In this document: positions 15,058 to 23,354 of the stretch, one piece after another
How positions within the stretch are numbered: position 1 is the first letter of the stretch
How the letters are laid out: each line of letters opens with the position of its first letter
NCBI RefSeq assembly: GCF_010726765.1
Contig: NZ_AP022601.1
Coordinates: 4,154,001-4,218,000 of the forward strand
Direction: 5' to 3'
Origin: Mycobacterium gallinarum
Lineage (GTDB): Bacteria; Actinomycetota; Actinomycetes; Mycobacteriales; Mycobacteriaceae
Length of the DNA: 64,000 nucleotides
Program-made: the position numbers and the translations under genes
Notes under the pieces: generated by a model
The model's database searches: none
Seen by the model: the letters and a program-made list of their open reading frames with translations, nothing else
What the model was told of the DNA's origin: nothing

Positions 15058-16470
15058 GTGACTGGTCTCAAGATGGGTGCCACTTTGATGACTACTTCGG
15101 GTACCACTTCTGGTCCGGAGCTGCTGGTCGAAATCGACAGGACGGCGCCGACTTCACTGCATTACCAGCTCGCCAACGGCCTGCGCGACGCGATCCGCAC
15201 GGGCCGCCTGACGCCGCACACCCGGCTGCCCTCGAGCCGCGTGCTCGCCGCCGACCTCAACGTGTCGCGTCGGCTCGTCGTGGATGCCTATAGCCAACTG
15301 GTCGCAGAAGGCTTCCTGCTCAGCACGCGCGGCTCGGGGACCCGTGTCGCCACCGTCGACGTGGCGACCGCCCCCACCTACAGATCCGCGGAACCACCGC
15401 GCTTCGACGTCGATTTCTTTCCCGGATCGCCTGACCTGTCCAGCTTTCCACGGCACTCGTGGCTGCGGGCGCTGCGGCAGGGGCTGGCCGGTCTCGAGTC
15501 CGAAGCCTTTGGCTACGTCACGCCGCAGGGTCTGCTCGAGACACGCATTGCGATCGCGGACTATCTGCGTCGCACCCGCGGGGTGCTGGCCGATCCGCAA
15601 CACATCGTCATCTCCTCCGGCGTGACACAGGCCATCGCGCTGCTGGGCCAAACGCTGCGGACCACTCCGCTGGCGATGGAGGATCCCGGATTTTGGCAAC
15701 ATCGAATGATACTGCGGCACAACGGTGTCGAGCCGATTCCTGTCCCCATCGATGGCGAGGGACTCGATGTCGATGCCCTCGCGAGCAGCGGTGCGGAAGT
15801 GGTGCTGACCACTCCGGCGCACCAGTCACCGACGGGCGTCGTGCTATCGGCACCACGGCGGACCGCGCTGATGGAGTGGGCCCGTGCCGGTCATCTGGTA
15901 ATCGAGGACGACTACGACGCCGAGTACCGTTACGACCGTGCGCCCGTGGGGTCATTGCAGGGCATCGCGCCCGATCGCGTGGTGTACGTGGGGTCGACGA
16001 GTAAGACGCTGGCTCCCGGTCTGCGCATCGGCTGGATGGTGTTGCCGCCACACCTGGCCAAGGCGGTCATCTCGTCGAAATGGCTTGCCGACACTGGAGG
16101 TTCGGTGATGGATCAGGTCGCCTTCGCCCAGTTCCTGACATCGGGTGAGTACGACCGGCACCTGCGGCAGATGCGCAGGCGCTATCACACCCGCCGGACC
16201 GCGCTGCTAGACGCGCTGGCACGGCACCTGCCCGACGCGACAGTGCTGGGTGCCGCGGCCGGCGTCCATCTCACCGTCCGGTTTCCCGACGCCTTTCCCC
16301 TGGACGACCTGGTCGCGCACGCCAAGAAGGTCCGTGTCAGGGTCGAGCCGGTGGCACGCTGTTATGCCGAACCCGTTACGGCGCCACCGGGATTGCTGCT
16401 CGGCTACGCGAACCTCACGGAGTCACAGATCGAACGCGGCGTGCGCGAATTGGCTCGGGCGCTTCGTTAG
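15058..16470 (+). CDS. MocR/GabR-type regulator (GntR HTH fused to aminotransferase domain)
   Basis: 470 residues. An N-terminal winged helix (LHYQLANGLRDAIRTGRLTP...LPSSRVLAADLNVSRRLVVDAYSQL) is joined to a class I aminotransferase-like domain with EDDYDAEYRY and the PLP lysine segment STSKTLAPGLRIGW. Members such as PdxR and GabR sense PLP or PLP-linked metabolites. The GTG at 15058 lies eight bases from the IS110 end; ATG at 15073 or 15088 are alternatives and none has a good ribosome binding site. The insertion has removed or displaced the native promoter region, so expression may be altered. The target gene formerly divergent is probably the membrane-protein/epimerase operon. Confidence 0.87.
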   Translation: MTGLKMGATLMTTSGTTSGPELLVEIDRTAPTSLHYQLANGLRDAIRTGRLTPHTRLPSSRVLAADLNVSRRLVVDAYSQLVAEGFLLSTRGSGTRVATVDVATAPTYRSAEPPRFDVDFFPGSPDLSSFPRHSWLRALRQGLAGLESEAFGYVTPQGLLETRIAIADYLRRTRGVLADPQHIVISSGVTQAIALLGQTLRTTPLAMEDPGFWQHRMILRHNGVEPIPVPIDGEGLDVDALASSGAEVVLTTPAHQSPTGVVLSAPRRTALMEWARAGHLVIEDDYDAEYRYDRAPVGSLQGIAPDRVVYVGSTSKTLAPGLRIGWMVLPPHLAKAVISSKWLADTGGSVMDQVAFAQFLTSGEYDRHLRQMRRRYHTRRTALLDALARHLPDATVLGAAAGVHLTVRFPDAFPLDDLVAHAKKVRVRVEPVARCYAEPVTAPPGLLLGYANLTESQIERGVRELARALR

Positions 16471-16799
16471 CTGCCGCCACCACCGCAGCCACCACCACCG
16501 CCGCAGCCACCACCGCCACATCCGGCACCGCCACAACCGCCGTTGTCGAAGCCACCGGTGCCGATATAGCCCGTTCCGGCGGCGCCGGTCGACCCGGCCG
16601 CCCACATATTGCGGCGCTGCCTGGCTCTCATCGCCTTACGGTTACGCGGGCTGTGCAGTTCCATATAGCTTCGGCGATATTTGTCCTCGGCCGAACCGCG
16701 ATGGCTGATGCGGCTGCTCCACATCAGCCAACTCACCACCACAACAAATAACAAGGCCAGCACCGAGATTCCGATCACGGCCCCCACCGTTGCGCTCAT
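16467..16799 (-). CDS. Membrane-anchored protein with a glycine/cysteine-rich tail
   Basis: 110 residues. Residues 2-26 form one transmembrane helix (TVGAVIGISVLALLFVVVVS). A basic stretch follows (ELHSPRNRKAMRARQRRN), then from about residue 67 the protein is almost entirely Gly with regularly spaced single Cys (GGCGGAGCGGGGCGG), ending GGCGGGGS. Four cysteines in flexible glycine could bind a metal or form crosslinks. Family unknown. The stop codon overlaps the convergent MocR stop. The composition is not explained by a frameshift: the membrane helix and start are well formed. Confidence 0.65.
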   Translation of the reverse strand: MSATVGAVIGISVLALLFVVVVSWLMWSSRISHRGSAEDKYRRSYMELHSPRNRKAMRARQRRNMWAAGSTGAAGTGYIGTGGFDNGGCGGAGCGGGGCGGGGGCGGGGS

Positions 16800-16936
16800 G
16801 GACGAAGATTACTGCCGTGTTCGGCACTCGCCCAGTGTGGAAACGCTATGGGATTGTTAAGGTCTCGACTCGACTCGATACCACACATTTGTAACTTGCG
16901 ACGCGGCCGGTGGTGGAATGTTCGATTGCCAGATGG

Positions 16937-17023
16937 CGGTGGCGGAGGGATTTGAACCCCCGGACGGTTTTAGCCGTCTCTCGCTTTCAAGGCGAGTGCA
17001 TTAGGCCGCTCTGCCACGCCACC
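16937..17023 (-). tRNA. tRNA-Ser (anticodon TGA)
   Basis: 87-nt class II tRNA with acceptor GGTGGCG/CGCCACC, a long variable arm (GAGACGGCTAAAACCGTC), T-loop GGTTCAAATCC and anticodon loop CTTGAAA (TGA). CCA is encoded at 16934-16936. Confidence 0.95.
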
Positions 17024-17054
17024 GTCGACAAGCGTACTGGTGGACGGTTACGGC

Positions 17055-17567
17055 TCAGACGCGGCCGAGCTTCGCCGGCGGCGCCGCAGTCTTGAGCGCG
17101 ACGCTGATGCGCCTGCAGTTCTCCCCCATTGCCGCGATCTGCGGACGCGACAATCGGCCGAGGAAGTGCACTCGCACGCCCTCGCCGTACGTCGCCATTG
17201 CCTCGCGTACCGCGGATCGGCCCTCGTCGGTGATGGTGGCGAGCACGCCGCGACCGTCTTCGGGACTCGCACCGCGCCGCACCAGCCCCTGCAATTCCAG
17301 GCGGCGGATCTGTCGCGTGACGCGGCTGGGCAACGACATGAGAGCGTCTGCCAGATCTCCCATCCGTGATGACCCCGTCGCCGACTTGTCCAAGATGTCG
17401 AGTAACCGCACATCGTTGAGGGTCAGTTGATGTTCGTCCAAAAGCGACCTGTTGAGGGTCGCGTACATCCGTAGCGCCGAGTCGAGGAAGTGTTGCCACG
17501 ACCTCTGTTCGGCGATGTCCAATCCAGGCATATCACTGGCTGTACGCCCCCCTATGATGCTCTCCAT
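17055..17567 (-). CDS. MarR-family transcriptional regulator
   Basis: 170 residues with the MarR winged helix: LTLNDVRLLDIL, recognition helix LMSLPSRVTRQIRRLELQGLVRR, and wing GASPEDGRGVLATITDEGR. The start at 17567 (MESIIGG) is chosen over the longer frame to 17672, which would overlap the divergent oxidoreductase gene; an internal ATG at 17531 is also possible. It is divergent from the quinone-oxidoreductase gene with a 79-bp gap, the usual layout for a regulator and its target. Ligand unknown. Confidence 0.85.
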   Translation of the reverse strand: MESIIGGRTASDMPGLDIAEQRSWQHFLDSALRMYATLNRSLLDEHQLTLNDVRLLDILDKSATGSSRMGDLADALMSLPSRVTRQIRRLELQGLVRRGASPEDGRGVLATITDEGRSAVREAMATYGEGVRVHFLGRLSRPQIAAMGENCRRISVALKTAAPPAKLGRV

Positions 17568-17646
17568 CCGGCAATGGTAAATCCCCAATGCGTTGCTGGG
17601 GCAGGAACATACAGACGCGTTATCGCAGGCTAGTAGGCTTATTTGA

Positions 17647-18630
17647 ATGCATTCGATCGTGGTAGCCAGCAAAGGTCAGTTGACCTGGCAAGAAGTTACT
17701 GACATTGCACCCGGCGAAGACGAGATCTTGATCAAGATCAGCGCCGCGGGGGTCAACCGAGCCGACCTGTTGCAGGCCGCGGGCAAGTATCCGCCGCCAC
17801 CGGGAGCCAGCGAGACCCTCGGGCTGGAGGTGTCAGGGACCATCGCCGCGCTGGGTGATGGGGTCACCGGCTGGGACGTCGGACAGCCGGTCTGTGCCCT
17901 GCTGGCGGGCGGAGGGTACGCCGAGTACGTCGCGGTCCCCGCGCCGCAGGTGATGCCCATCCCGGAGTCGGTGCCACTGCAGCACGCGGCTGCGCTGCCC
18001 GAGGTCGCGTGCACGGTGTGGTCGAACCTCGTGATGACCGCGGGCCTGTCGGCGGGTCAGCTCGTACTCGTCCATGGCGGCGCCAGCGGCATCGGCACCC
18101 ACGCGATCCAGGTCGGCGTCGCACTCGGTTGCCGGGTTGCGGTGACGGCCGGAGCGAAGAACAAGCAGGATCTGTGCGCCGAGCTCGGCGCCGAGATTGT
18201 CATCGGATACCGCGACGAGGATTTCGTCGAACGTGTGCGCGCGGAAACCGACGGCGCCGGCGCCGACGTGATTCTCGACATCATGGGAGCCGCCTATCTC
18301 GACCGCAATGTCGACGCGCTCGCCCCCGACGGCCGCCTGGTGATCATCGGTATGCAGGGCGGAGTCAAAGGCGAATTGAACATCGGGAAACTCCTCGGCA
18401 AGCGTGCCGGGGTGATCGCGACCGCGCTACGGTCGCGTCCGGTGAGCGGTCCCGCCAGCAAGGGCGAGATCGTGACCGAGGTCGTCGCCAACGTGTGGCC
18501 GCTGATCGCCGCCGGCGAGGTACGTCCGATCATCGGCGCCGAGTTCGGAATCGAGCAGGCCGGCGAAGCGCACGAGTTGCTGGAGTCCGGCGATGTGTCG
18601 GGGAAAATCCTTCTGCGCGTGGCAGATTGA
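17647..18630 (+). CDS. NAD(P)H quinone oxidoreductase, PIG3/zeta-crystallin type (Rv3777 orthologue)
   Basis: 327-residue medium-chain dehydrogenase without zinc ligands. The GroES-like N-terminal domain contains AAGVNRADLLQAAGKYPPPPG, the signature of the TIGR02824/PIG3 group. The cofactor domain has VHGGASGIGTHAIQVGVALG with the AxxGxxG-like turn. Members reduce quinones with NADPH and are linked to redox stress. Orthologue of Rv3777 and conserved beside Rv3778c. Divergent from the MarR gene, which probably regulates it. Confidence 0.9.
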   Translation: MHSIVVASKGQLTWQEVTDIAPGEDEILIKISAAGVNRADLLQAAGKYPPPPGASETLGLEVSGTIAALGDGVTGWDVGQPVCALLAGGGYAEYVAVPAPQVMPIPESVPLQHAAALPEVACTVWSNLVMTAGLSAGQLVLVHGGASGIGTHAIQVGVALGCRVAVTAGAKNKQDLCAELGAEIVIGYRDEDFVERVRAETDGAGADVILDIMGAAYLDRNVDALAPDGRLVIIGMQGGVKGELNIGKLLGKRAGVIATALRSRPVSGPASKGEIVTEVVANVWPLIAAGEVRPIIGAEFGIEQAGEAHELLESGDVSGKILLRVAD

Positions 18631-18642
18631 CGTTGGTTACCG

Positions 18643-19839
18643 TCAACCCAGCGACGCCAGCGCGCGGACGAGCTGGTCCACTTCGGCGGTCGTCGTGTAA
18701 TGGGCCAGGCCGACGGTGACAGCACCGCCGATGTCGTTGACGCCGATCACGTCGAGCACCCGCGAGCCCGCGTTCGCGATAGCCAGGATGCCATTGTCGG
18801 CCAGCCGCTGCACCACCCGCTCGGCAGGCACGTCGCTGACCGCGAAACTGAGGACAGGGATCCGTATTTCGGGTTGCCCGATCACCATGACCGCGGGCAG
18901 CGACCGCAAGGACATTTGCAGGTAGTCGAACAGCCGGCTCATGTACGACGACGCCGATTGCATTGAGGTCGCTAGTCTTTCACGACGGGTACCCTGCGCC
19001 GACTCGTCGAGGGACGCCAGGTATTCGACGCTGGCGACGACGCCGGCGAGCAGGCCGAACTGATGCGACCCGACCTCCAGCCGGGCCGGACCACGGGCGT
19101 ACGGGTTCAGTGAGACCGAGGCGAACGAATCGATGATCGACGGATCGCGGAACACCAGTGCACCGATCGGGGGCCCACCCCAGGCGAGGGCGTTCACGGC
19201 GACCACGTCCGCATCGATCTCGTCGATGTCGATCAGGCGATAGGGCGCGGCGGCAGAGTGGTCGACCACCACCAGGCCACCGTTGTCGTGCACCAGCTTG
19301 GTGACCGGCCGCAAATCGGTGACGGTGCCCAACGTCGACGAGGCCGACGTGATGGCGACCAGCCGGGTGGGCGCAGTGATGAGGCCCTCCCACTGCCAGC
19401 TCGGCAGTTCGCCGGTCTCGATGTCGACCTCGCCCCACTTGACCTTGGCGCCATAGCGATTGGCGGCTCGCAGCCACGGGGCGATGTTGGCTTCGTCATC
19501 CAGCCGGGTGACCACCATCTCGTAGCCGAGACCCACGCGGGCGGCGGAGGCGTCAGCCAGGTTGGTGAGCAGTACGGCACGGTCCGAGCCGAGCACCACA
19601 CCGTCGGGGTCCGCGCCGACGAGATCGGCCACCGCCTGGCGGGCGGCCGTGAGCACCGCGGCGCTGCGTTGAGCCGACGGATGTGGTCCGGTCGACGTCG
19701 GCATCGAACCCCGGAAGGCGGTGGAGACCGCCCTCGCGACGGCATCGGGAATGAGCATGCCGTGCTGTGCGTCGAAGTGCACCCAACCGTCGCCCAGAGA
19801 CGGGTGCAGTCCGCGCACCCGGGCGACGTCGTATGCCAT
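18643..19839 (-). CDS. Class-V aminotransferase/cysteine desulfurase-like protein without the PLP lysine (Rv3778c orthologue)
   Basis: 398 residues with a NifS-like fold: the loop [23 protein letters not shown], the PLP-pyridine aspartate in [15 protein letters not shown], and a C-terminal domain ending SLG. At the position where the family has S-x-x-K (SAYKFFGPHxG), this protein reads [11 protein letters not shown] at 216-226, placing alanine 219 where the Schiff-base lysine belongs. It therefore probably cannot form the normal internal aldimine. ATG 19839 is the start because the family sequence begins AYDVARVRG. It converges on the quinone oxidoreductase gene. Catalytic role doubtful; a binding or regulatory role is possible. 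Confidence 0.85.
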   Translation of the reverse strand: MAYDVARVRGLHPSLGDGWVHFDAQHGMLIPDAVARAVSTAFRGSMPTSTGPHPSAQRSAAVLTAARQAVADLVGADPDGVVLGSDRAVLLTNLADASAARVGLGYEMVVTRLDDEANIAPWLRAANRYGAKVKWGEVDIETGELPSWQWEGLITAPTRLVAITSASSTLGTVTDLRPVTKLVHDNGGLVVVDHSAAAPYRLIDIDEIDADVVAVNALAWGGPPIGALVFRDPSIIDSFASVSLNPYARGPARLEVGSHQFGLLAGVVASVEYLASLDESAQGTRRERLATSMQSASSYMSRLFDYLQMSLRSLPAVMVIGQPEIRIPVLSFAVSDVPAERVVQRLADNGILAIANAGSRVLDVIGVNDIGGAVTVGLAHYTTTAEVDQLVRALASLG

Positions 19840-20157
19840 GCCAGCCCACCTTAAGCGTCCTTGAATTGCACTACCGGACACGATCTCGCACGATGCCCGG
19901 CTTACCACCCGTTGCTACCCAGCCGGGCCCGAAACGGGTCACCTGGCGAGCCATACTAGTGCAGCGGCATCGGGGTTCGGAGTGCTCATAGCACTTTCGT
20001 GACCAAGGGTGCGGGAGCACGGAATGAATCCATTCACAGGGCCCGGACTGCGGGTTCGCCAAGACTGACGGGCTAGTGTCGCTACGTACGTCAGATCGTG
20101 GCGATAGGTCCGCGACGACGAGGCGAAACCGCAGCGACCACTGGCGCGGAGAGGAAC
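19840..20157. promoter_or_regulatory. Intergenic region before bpa, presumed promoter of the galactan export operon
   Basis: 318 bp without a credible gene. It should hold the promoters of the minus-strand Rv3778c-like gene and of the bpa-wzt-glfT1-wzm operon. GGAGAGGAAC just before 20158 is the bpa ribosome binding site. I recall Rv3779, a large membrane glycosyltransferase-like gene, at this place in M. tuberculosis; nothing comparable is present here. No clear operator or terminator was seen. Confidence 0.5.
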
Positions 20158-20658
20158 ATGACAGCCAACAACGACGACGACGGCATCGAGATCATCGGCG
20201 AGGATCCGCGCGCCGGCGCGCAGGACGATGACGGGAAATCGCTGACCGACCTGGTCGAGCAGCCCGCGAAGGTGATGCGGATCGGCACGATGATCAAGCA
20301 GCTGCTGGAGGAGGTGCGTGCGGCACCGCTGGACGATGCGAGCCGCACCCGGCTGCGCGAGATCCACCGGACCAGCATCGCTGAGCTCGAGGAAGGCCTG
20401 GCGCCCGAGCTGCGCGAAGAGCTGGAGCGCCTGACGCTGCCGTTCACCGAGGACGGGGTCCCGTCCGACGCCGAGCTTCGCATCGCGCAGGCACAGTTGG
20501 TGGGCTGGCTGGAAGGCCTGTTCCACGGCATCCAGACGGCGCTGTTCGCCCAGCAGATGGCGGCGCGCCAGCAGCTGGAGCAGATGCGGGGCCAGGGTGC
20601 GCTGCCACCAGGAATGGCTGGACCGCGCGGCGGCGCCGGGACCGGCCAGTACCTCTAG
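20158..20658 (+). CDS. bpa: Bacterial proteasome activator Bpa/PafE
   Basis: 166-residue orthologue of Rv3780. Bpa forms dodecameric rings that open the 20S proteasome gate without ATP, helping degrade unfolded proteins such as HspR. The four-helix core is visible (KVMRIGTMIKQLLEEVRAAP; RTRLREIHRTSIAELEEGLAPE; AELRIAQAQLVGWLEGLFHGIQTALFAQQM) and the extreme C-terminus is GQYL, the HbYX-like docking motif with penultimate Tyr used to insert into proteasome pockets. Residues 1-30 are acidic and disordered. Start 20158 has a strong ribosome binding site. wzt begins 11 bp downstream, so it is the first gene of the galactan export operon. Confidence 0.93.
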   Translation: MTANNDDDGIEIIGEDPRAGAQDDDGKSLTDLVEQPAKVMRIGTMIKQLLEEVRAAPLDDASRTRLREIHRTSIAELEEGLAPELREELERLTLPFTEDGVPSDAELRIAQAQLVGWLEGLFHGIQTALFAQQMAARQQLEQMRGQGALPPGMAGPRGGAGTGQYL

Positions 20659-20669
20659 GAGCCCTGCAC

Positions 20670-21518
20670 GTGGCCCCACACATCTCGACGCGCAACGCCT
20701 GGGTGGAGTTCCCGATCTTCGACGCCAAGTCGCGGTCCTTGAAGAAGGCGTTCCTCGGGAAGGCCGGCGGCGCGATCGGCCGCAACGAGTCCAACGTCGT
20801 CGTCATCGAGGCGCTGCGCGACATCACGATGTCGCTGGAACTCGGCGATCGCGTCGGGCTAGTCGGACACAACGGCGCGGGGAAGTCGACGCTGCTGCGG
20901 CTGCTGTCCGGGATCTATGAACCCACCCGCGGCGTCGCGACGGTGACCGGCCGGGTGGCGCCGGTGTTCGATCTCGGGGTCGGCATGGATCCCGAGATCA
21001 CCGGGTTCGAGAACATCATCATCCGCGGACTGTTCCTCGGGCAGACACGTAAGCAGATGCTGGCCAAGGTCGACGAGATCGCGGACTTCACCGAGCTGGG
21101 CGACTACCTGTCCATGCCGTTGCGTACCTACTCGACCGGTATGCGGGTACGCCTGGCGATGGGCGTGGTGACAAGCATCGACCCCGAGATCCTGTTGCTC
21201 GACGAGGGCATCGGAGCGGTGGACGCCGACTTCCTGAAGAAGGCGCAGTCGCGGCTGCAGAGCCTTGTCGAGCGCTCGGGCATCCTGGTGTTTGCGAGCC
21301 ACTCGAACGAATTCCTGGCCCGGCTGTGCAAGACCGCGATGTGGATCGACCACGGCACCATCAAGATGACCGGCGGGATCGAGGAGGTCGTGCGCGCGTA
21401 CGAGGGCGAGGACGCCGCCCGTCATGTGCGCGAAGTCCTCGACGAACACCGCGCGGATTGGCCGGCGACGGCGATGAGCGCCCCGCGCGAAGAGCAGACA
21501 ACAAAGTCCGATGAGTGA
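20670..21518 (+). CDS. wzt: Galactan ABC exporter ATP-binding protein Wzt (Rv3781/RfbE)
   Basis: 282-residue ATPase of the O-antigen/teichoic-acid exporter type. Walker A GHNGAGKST, the signature region with YSTGMRVRLAMG, and Walker B ILLLDEGIGAVD are intact. It pairs with the permease Wzm to flip lipid-linked galactan (decaprenyl-PP-GlcNAc-Rha-Galf chain) across the membrane for arabinogalactan assembly. GTG at 20670 is preceded by AGGAG overlapping the bpa stop. Its 3' end overlaps glfT1 by 8 bp. Essential in mycobacteria as far as known. Confidence 0.93.
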   Translation: MAPHISTRNAWVEFPIFDAKSRSLKKAFLGKAGGAIGRNESNVVVIEALRDITMSLELGDRVGLVGHNGAGKSTLLRLLSGIYEPTRGVATVTGRVAPVFDLGVGMDPEITGFENIIIRGLFLGQTRKQMLAKVDEIADFTELGDYLSMPLRTYSTGMRVRLAMGVVTSIDPEILLLDEGIGAVDADFLKKAQSRLQSLVERSGILVFASHSNEFLARLCKTAMWIDHGTIKMTGGIEEVVRAYEGEDAARHVREVLDEHRADWPATAMSAPREEQTTKSDE

Positions 21519-22413
21519 CACGGTGTGCGCCGTCGTGGTCACGCACCGGCGTCCCGACGAACTAGCCAAGTCGCTGGAAGCGGTGTCGACCCAGAGTCGC
21601 ACGCCGGACCACTTGATCGTCATCGACAACGACAACGATCCGCATGTCGGTGAACTCGTTGCCGGACAACCGCTTCCGACTACTTACATTGGGTCCCGGC
21701 GGAACCTCGGCGGCGCCGGAGGTTTCGCGCTGGGAATGCTGCACGCGCTGACGCTCGGTAGCGACTGGGTGTGGCTGGCCGACGACGACGGGCGGCCCGC
21801 CGACTCCGAAGTGCTCGGGACACTTCTGGCATGTGCCGAGAAGTACGGGCTGGCCCAGGTGTCACCGATGGTGTGCGACATGAATGACCCTGGGCGCCTG
21901 GCATTTCCATTGCGCCGCGGGTTGGTGTGGCGACGCCGGGTCTCAGAGCTGCGCACCGAGACATCTACCGATCTGCTTGAGGGCATTGCGTCGCTGTTCA
22001 ACGGCGCACTGTTCCGCGCGTCCACGCTGGAGGCCACCGGCGTACCGGATCTGCGGCTGTTCGTGCGCGGCGACGAGACAGAACTGCACCGTCGCCTGGT
22101 GCGGACGGGGCTCCCGTTCGGCACCTGTCTGGACGCGGTCTATCTGCACCCGCAGGGCGGTGACGAGTTCAAGCCGATCCTGGGCGGACGGATGCACACG
22201 CAGTACCCCGACGACAAAACCAAGCGGTTCTTCACCTATCGCAACCGTGGATACCTGCAGTCGCAGCCGGGCCTGCGGAAGCTGGTGTTCCAGGAGTGGG
22301 TTCGGTTCGGCTGGTACTTCCTGGTGTCCCGGCGCGACCCCGCAGGTTTGATGGAATGGATTCGGTTGCGGCGCATGGGTCGTAGGGAGAGGTTCGGGAG
22401 GCCTGCACAGTGA
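21511..22413 (+). CDS. glfT1: Galactofuranosyltransferase GlfT1 (Rv3782)
   Basis: 300-residue GT2-fold enzyme that adds the first one or two galactofuranose residues from UDP-Galf to the rhamnosyl-GlcNAc linker lipid, starting mycobacterial galactan. The N-terminal nucleotide-binding part CAVVVTHRRPDELAKSL, the metal-binding DDDGRPADSE and the RNLGGAGGFALGM loop are typical. WRRRVSELR and the aromatic C-terminal helices (WVRFGWYFLVSRRD) suggest membrane association. The start overlaps wzt and the stop overlaps wzm (GTGA), giving a tightly coupled export and initiation unit. GlfT2, which finishes the chain, is not in this window. Confidence 0.93.
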   Translation: MSDTVCAVVVTHRRPDELAKSLEAVSTQSRTPDHLIVIDNDNDPHVGELVAGQPLPTTYIGSRRNLGGAGGFALGMLHALTLGSDWVWLADDDGRPADSEVLGTLLACAEKYGLAQVSPMVCDMNDPGRLAFPLRRGLVWRRRVSELRTETSTDLLEGIASLFNGALFRASTLEATGVPDLRLFVRGDETELHRRLVRTGLPFGTCLDAVYLHPQGGDEFKPILGGRMHTQYPDDKTKRFFTYRNRGYLQSQPGLRKLVFQEWVRFGWYFLVSRRDPAGLMEWIRLRRMGRRERFGRPAQ

Positions 22414-23240
22414 CGTTCACCGACGCCGCCGCACAGTCGAAGACGTTTGGCCGCGCCTGGGGTGACCTGGTCGCGGGCTTCAGCAAGCGTGAGCTCTGGT
22501 TTCATCTGGGCTGGCAGGACATCAAACAGCGCTACCGCCGGTCGGTGCTCGGGCCGTTCTGGATCACGATTGCGACGGGTGCCACCGCGGTCGCGATGGG
22601 GCTGTTGTACTCCAAGTTGTTCAAGCTTCCGCTCGAAGAGCATCTGCCCTATGTGACTCTGGGCCTCATCGTCTGGAACCTCATCAACGCGTCGATTCTC
22701 GAAGGCGCGGAGGTCTTCATCGCGAACGAGGGCCTCATCAAACAGCTTCCGACGCCGCTGTCCGTTCACGTGTACCGATTGGTGTGGCGGCAGATCATCC
22801 TGTTCGGCCACAACATGATCATCTTCGTGATCATCGCGTTCATCTATCCCAAACCGTGGACTTGGCCCGACCTGGCGGTCATCCCGGCCTTGTTCCTGAT
22901 CATCTTGAACTGCGTGTGGGTATCGCTGTGCTTCGGCATTCTGGCGACCCGGTACCGCGATATCAGCCCGCTACTGGTCAGCCTGGTCCAGTTGTTGTTC
23001 TTCATGACGCCGATCATCTGGAACGAGTCGACGCTGCAACAGCAGGGGGCGGGTGACTACGCCCGGATCGTCGAGTTGAATCCGCTGCTGCACTATCTGG
23101 ACATTGTGCGGGCGCCACTGCTCGGCGCGGATCAAGAGGTGCACCACTGGGTCGTGGTCATTGTGCTGACCATCATCGGGTGGACGCTCGCCGCGTTTGC
23201 GATGCGTCAATATCGGTCGCGCGTCGCGTACTGGGTCTAG
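22410..23240 (+). CDS. wzm: Galactan ABC exporter permease Wzm (Rv3783/RfbD)
   Basis: 276-residue ABC-2 type permease with six predicted membrane helices (for example ITIATGATAVAMGLLYSKLF, ILFGHNMIIFVIIAFIYP, VVVIVLTIIGWTLAAFAM). The conserved cytoplasmic helix ELWFHLGWQDIKQRYRRSVLGPFW is the coupling segment of Wzm-type transporters. It forms the membrane channel for lipid-linked galactan with Wzt. GTG 22410 overlaps the glfT1 stop. It is the last gene of the operon; a GC-rich hairpin follows at 23254-23273. Confidence 0.93.
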   Translation: MTFTDAAAQSKTFGRAWGDLVAGFSKRELWFHLGWQDIKQRYRRSVLGPFWITIATGATAVAMGLLYSKLFKLPLEEHLPYVTLGLIVWNLINASILEGAEVFIANEGLIKQLPTPLSVHVYRLVWRQIILFGHNMIIFVIIAFIYPKPWTWPDLAVIPALFLIILNCVWVSLCFGILATRYRDISPLLVSLVQLLFFMTPIIWNESTLQQQGAGDYARIVELNPLLHYLDIVRAPLLGADQEVHHWVVVIVLTIIGWTLAAFAMRQYRSRVAYWV

Positions 23241-23253
23241 CTTTCGGGGGCGG

Positions 23254-23273
23254 GCCGAGCGGTCGTGCTCGGC
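23254..23273 (+). terminator. Hairpin after wzm, possible terminator
   Basis: GCCGAGC-GGTCGT-GCTCGGC, a perfect 7-bp stem located 13 bp after the wzm stop. It lacks a T tract, so it would be the I-shaped hairpin type proposed for mycobacteria. Weak evidence on its own. Confidence 0.35.
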
Positions 23274-23354
23274 AGTTATCCCCAATGGCGGTTTTGTCCA
23301 CAGGTTGGGTTGAGCTGGTGGTTCGGGGGCGTGGGCGCGGTTAGTGTCGAATGC

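Noticed and set aside
16480..16560. CRISPR-like or simple-repeat array in the CCACCACCG-rich stretch
   Set aside because: The repetition encodes the Gly/Cys tail of a membrane protein; there are no spacers.
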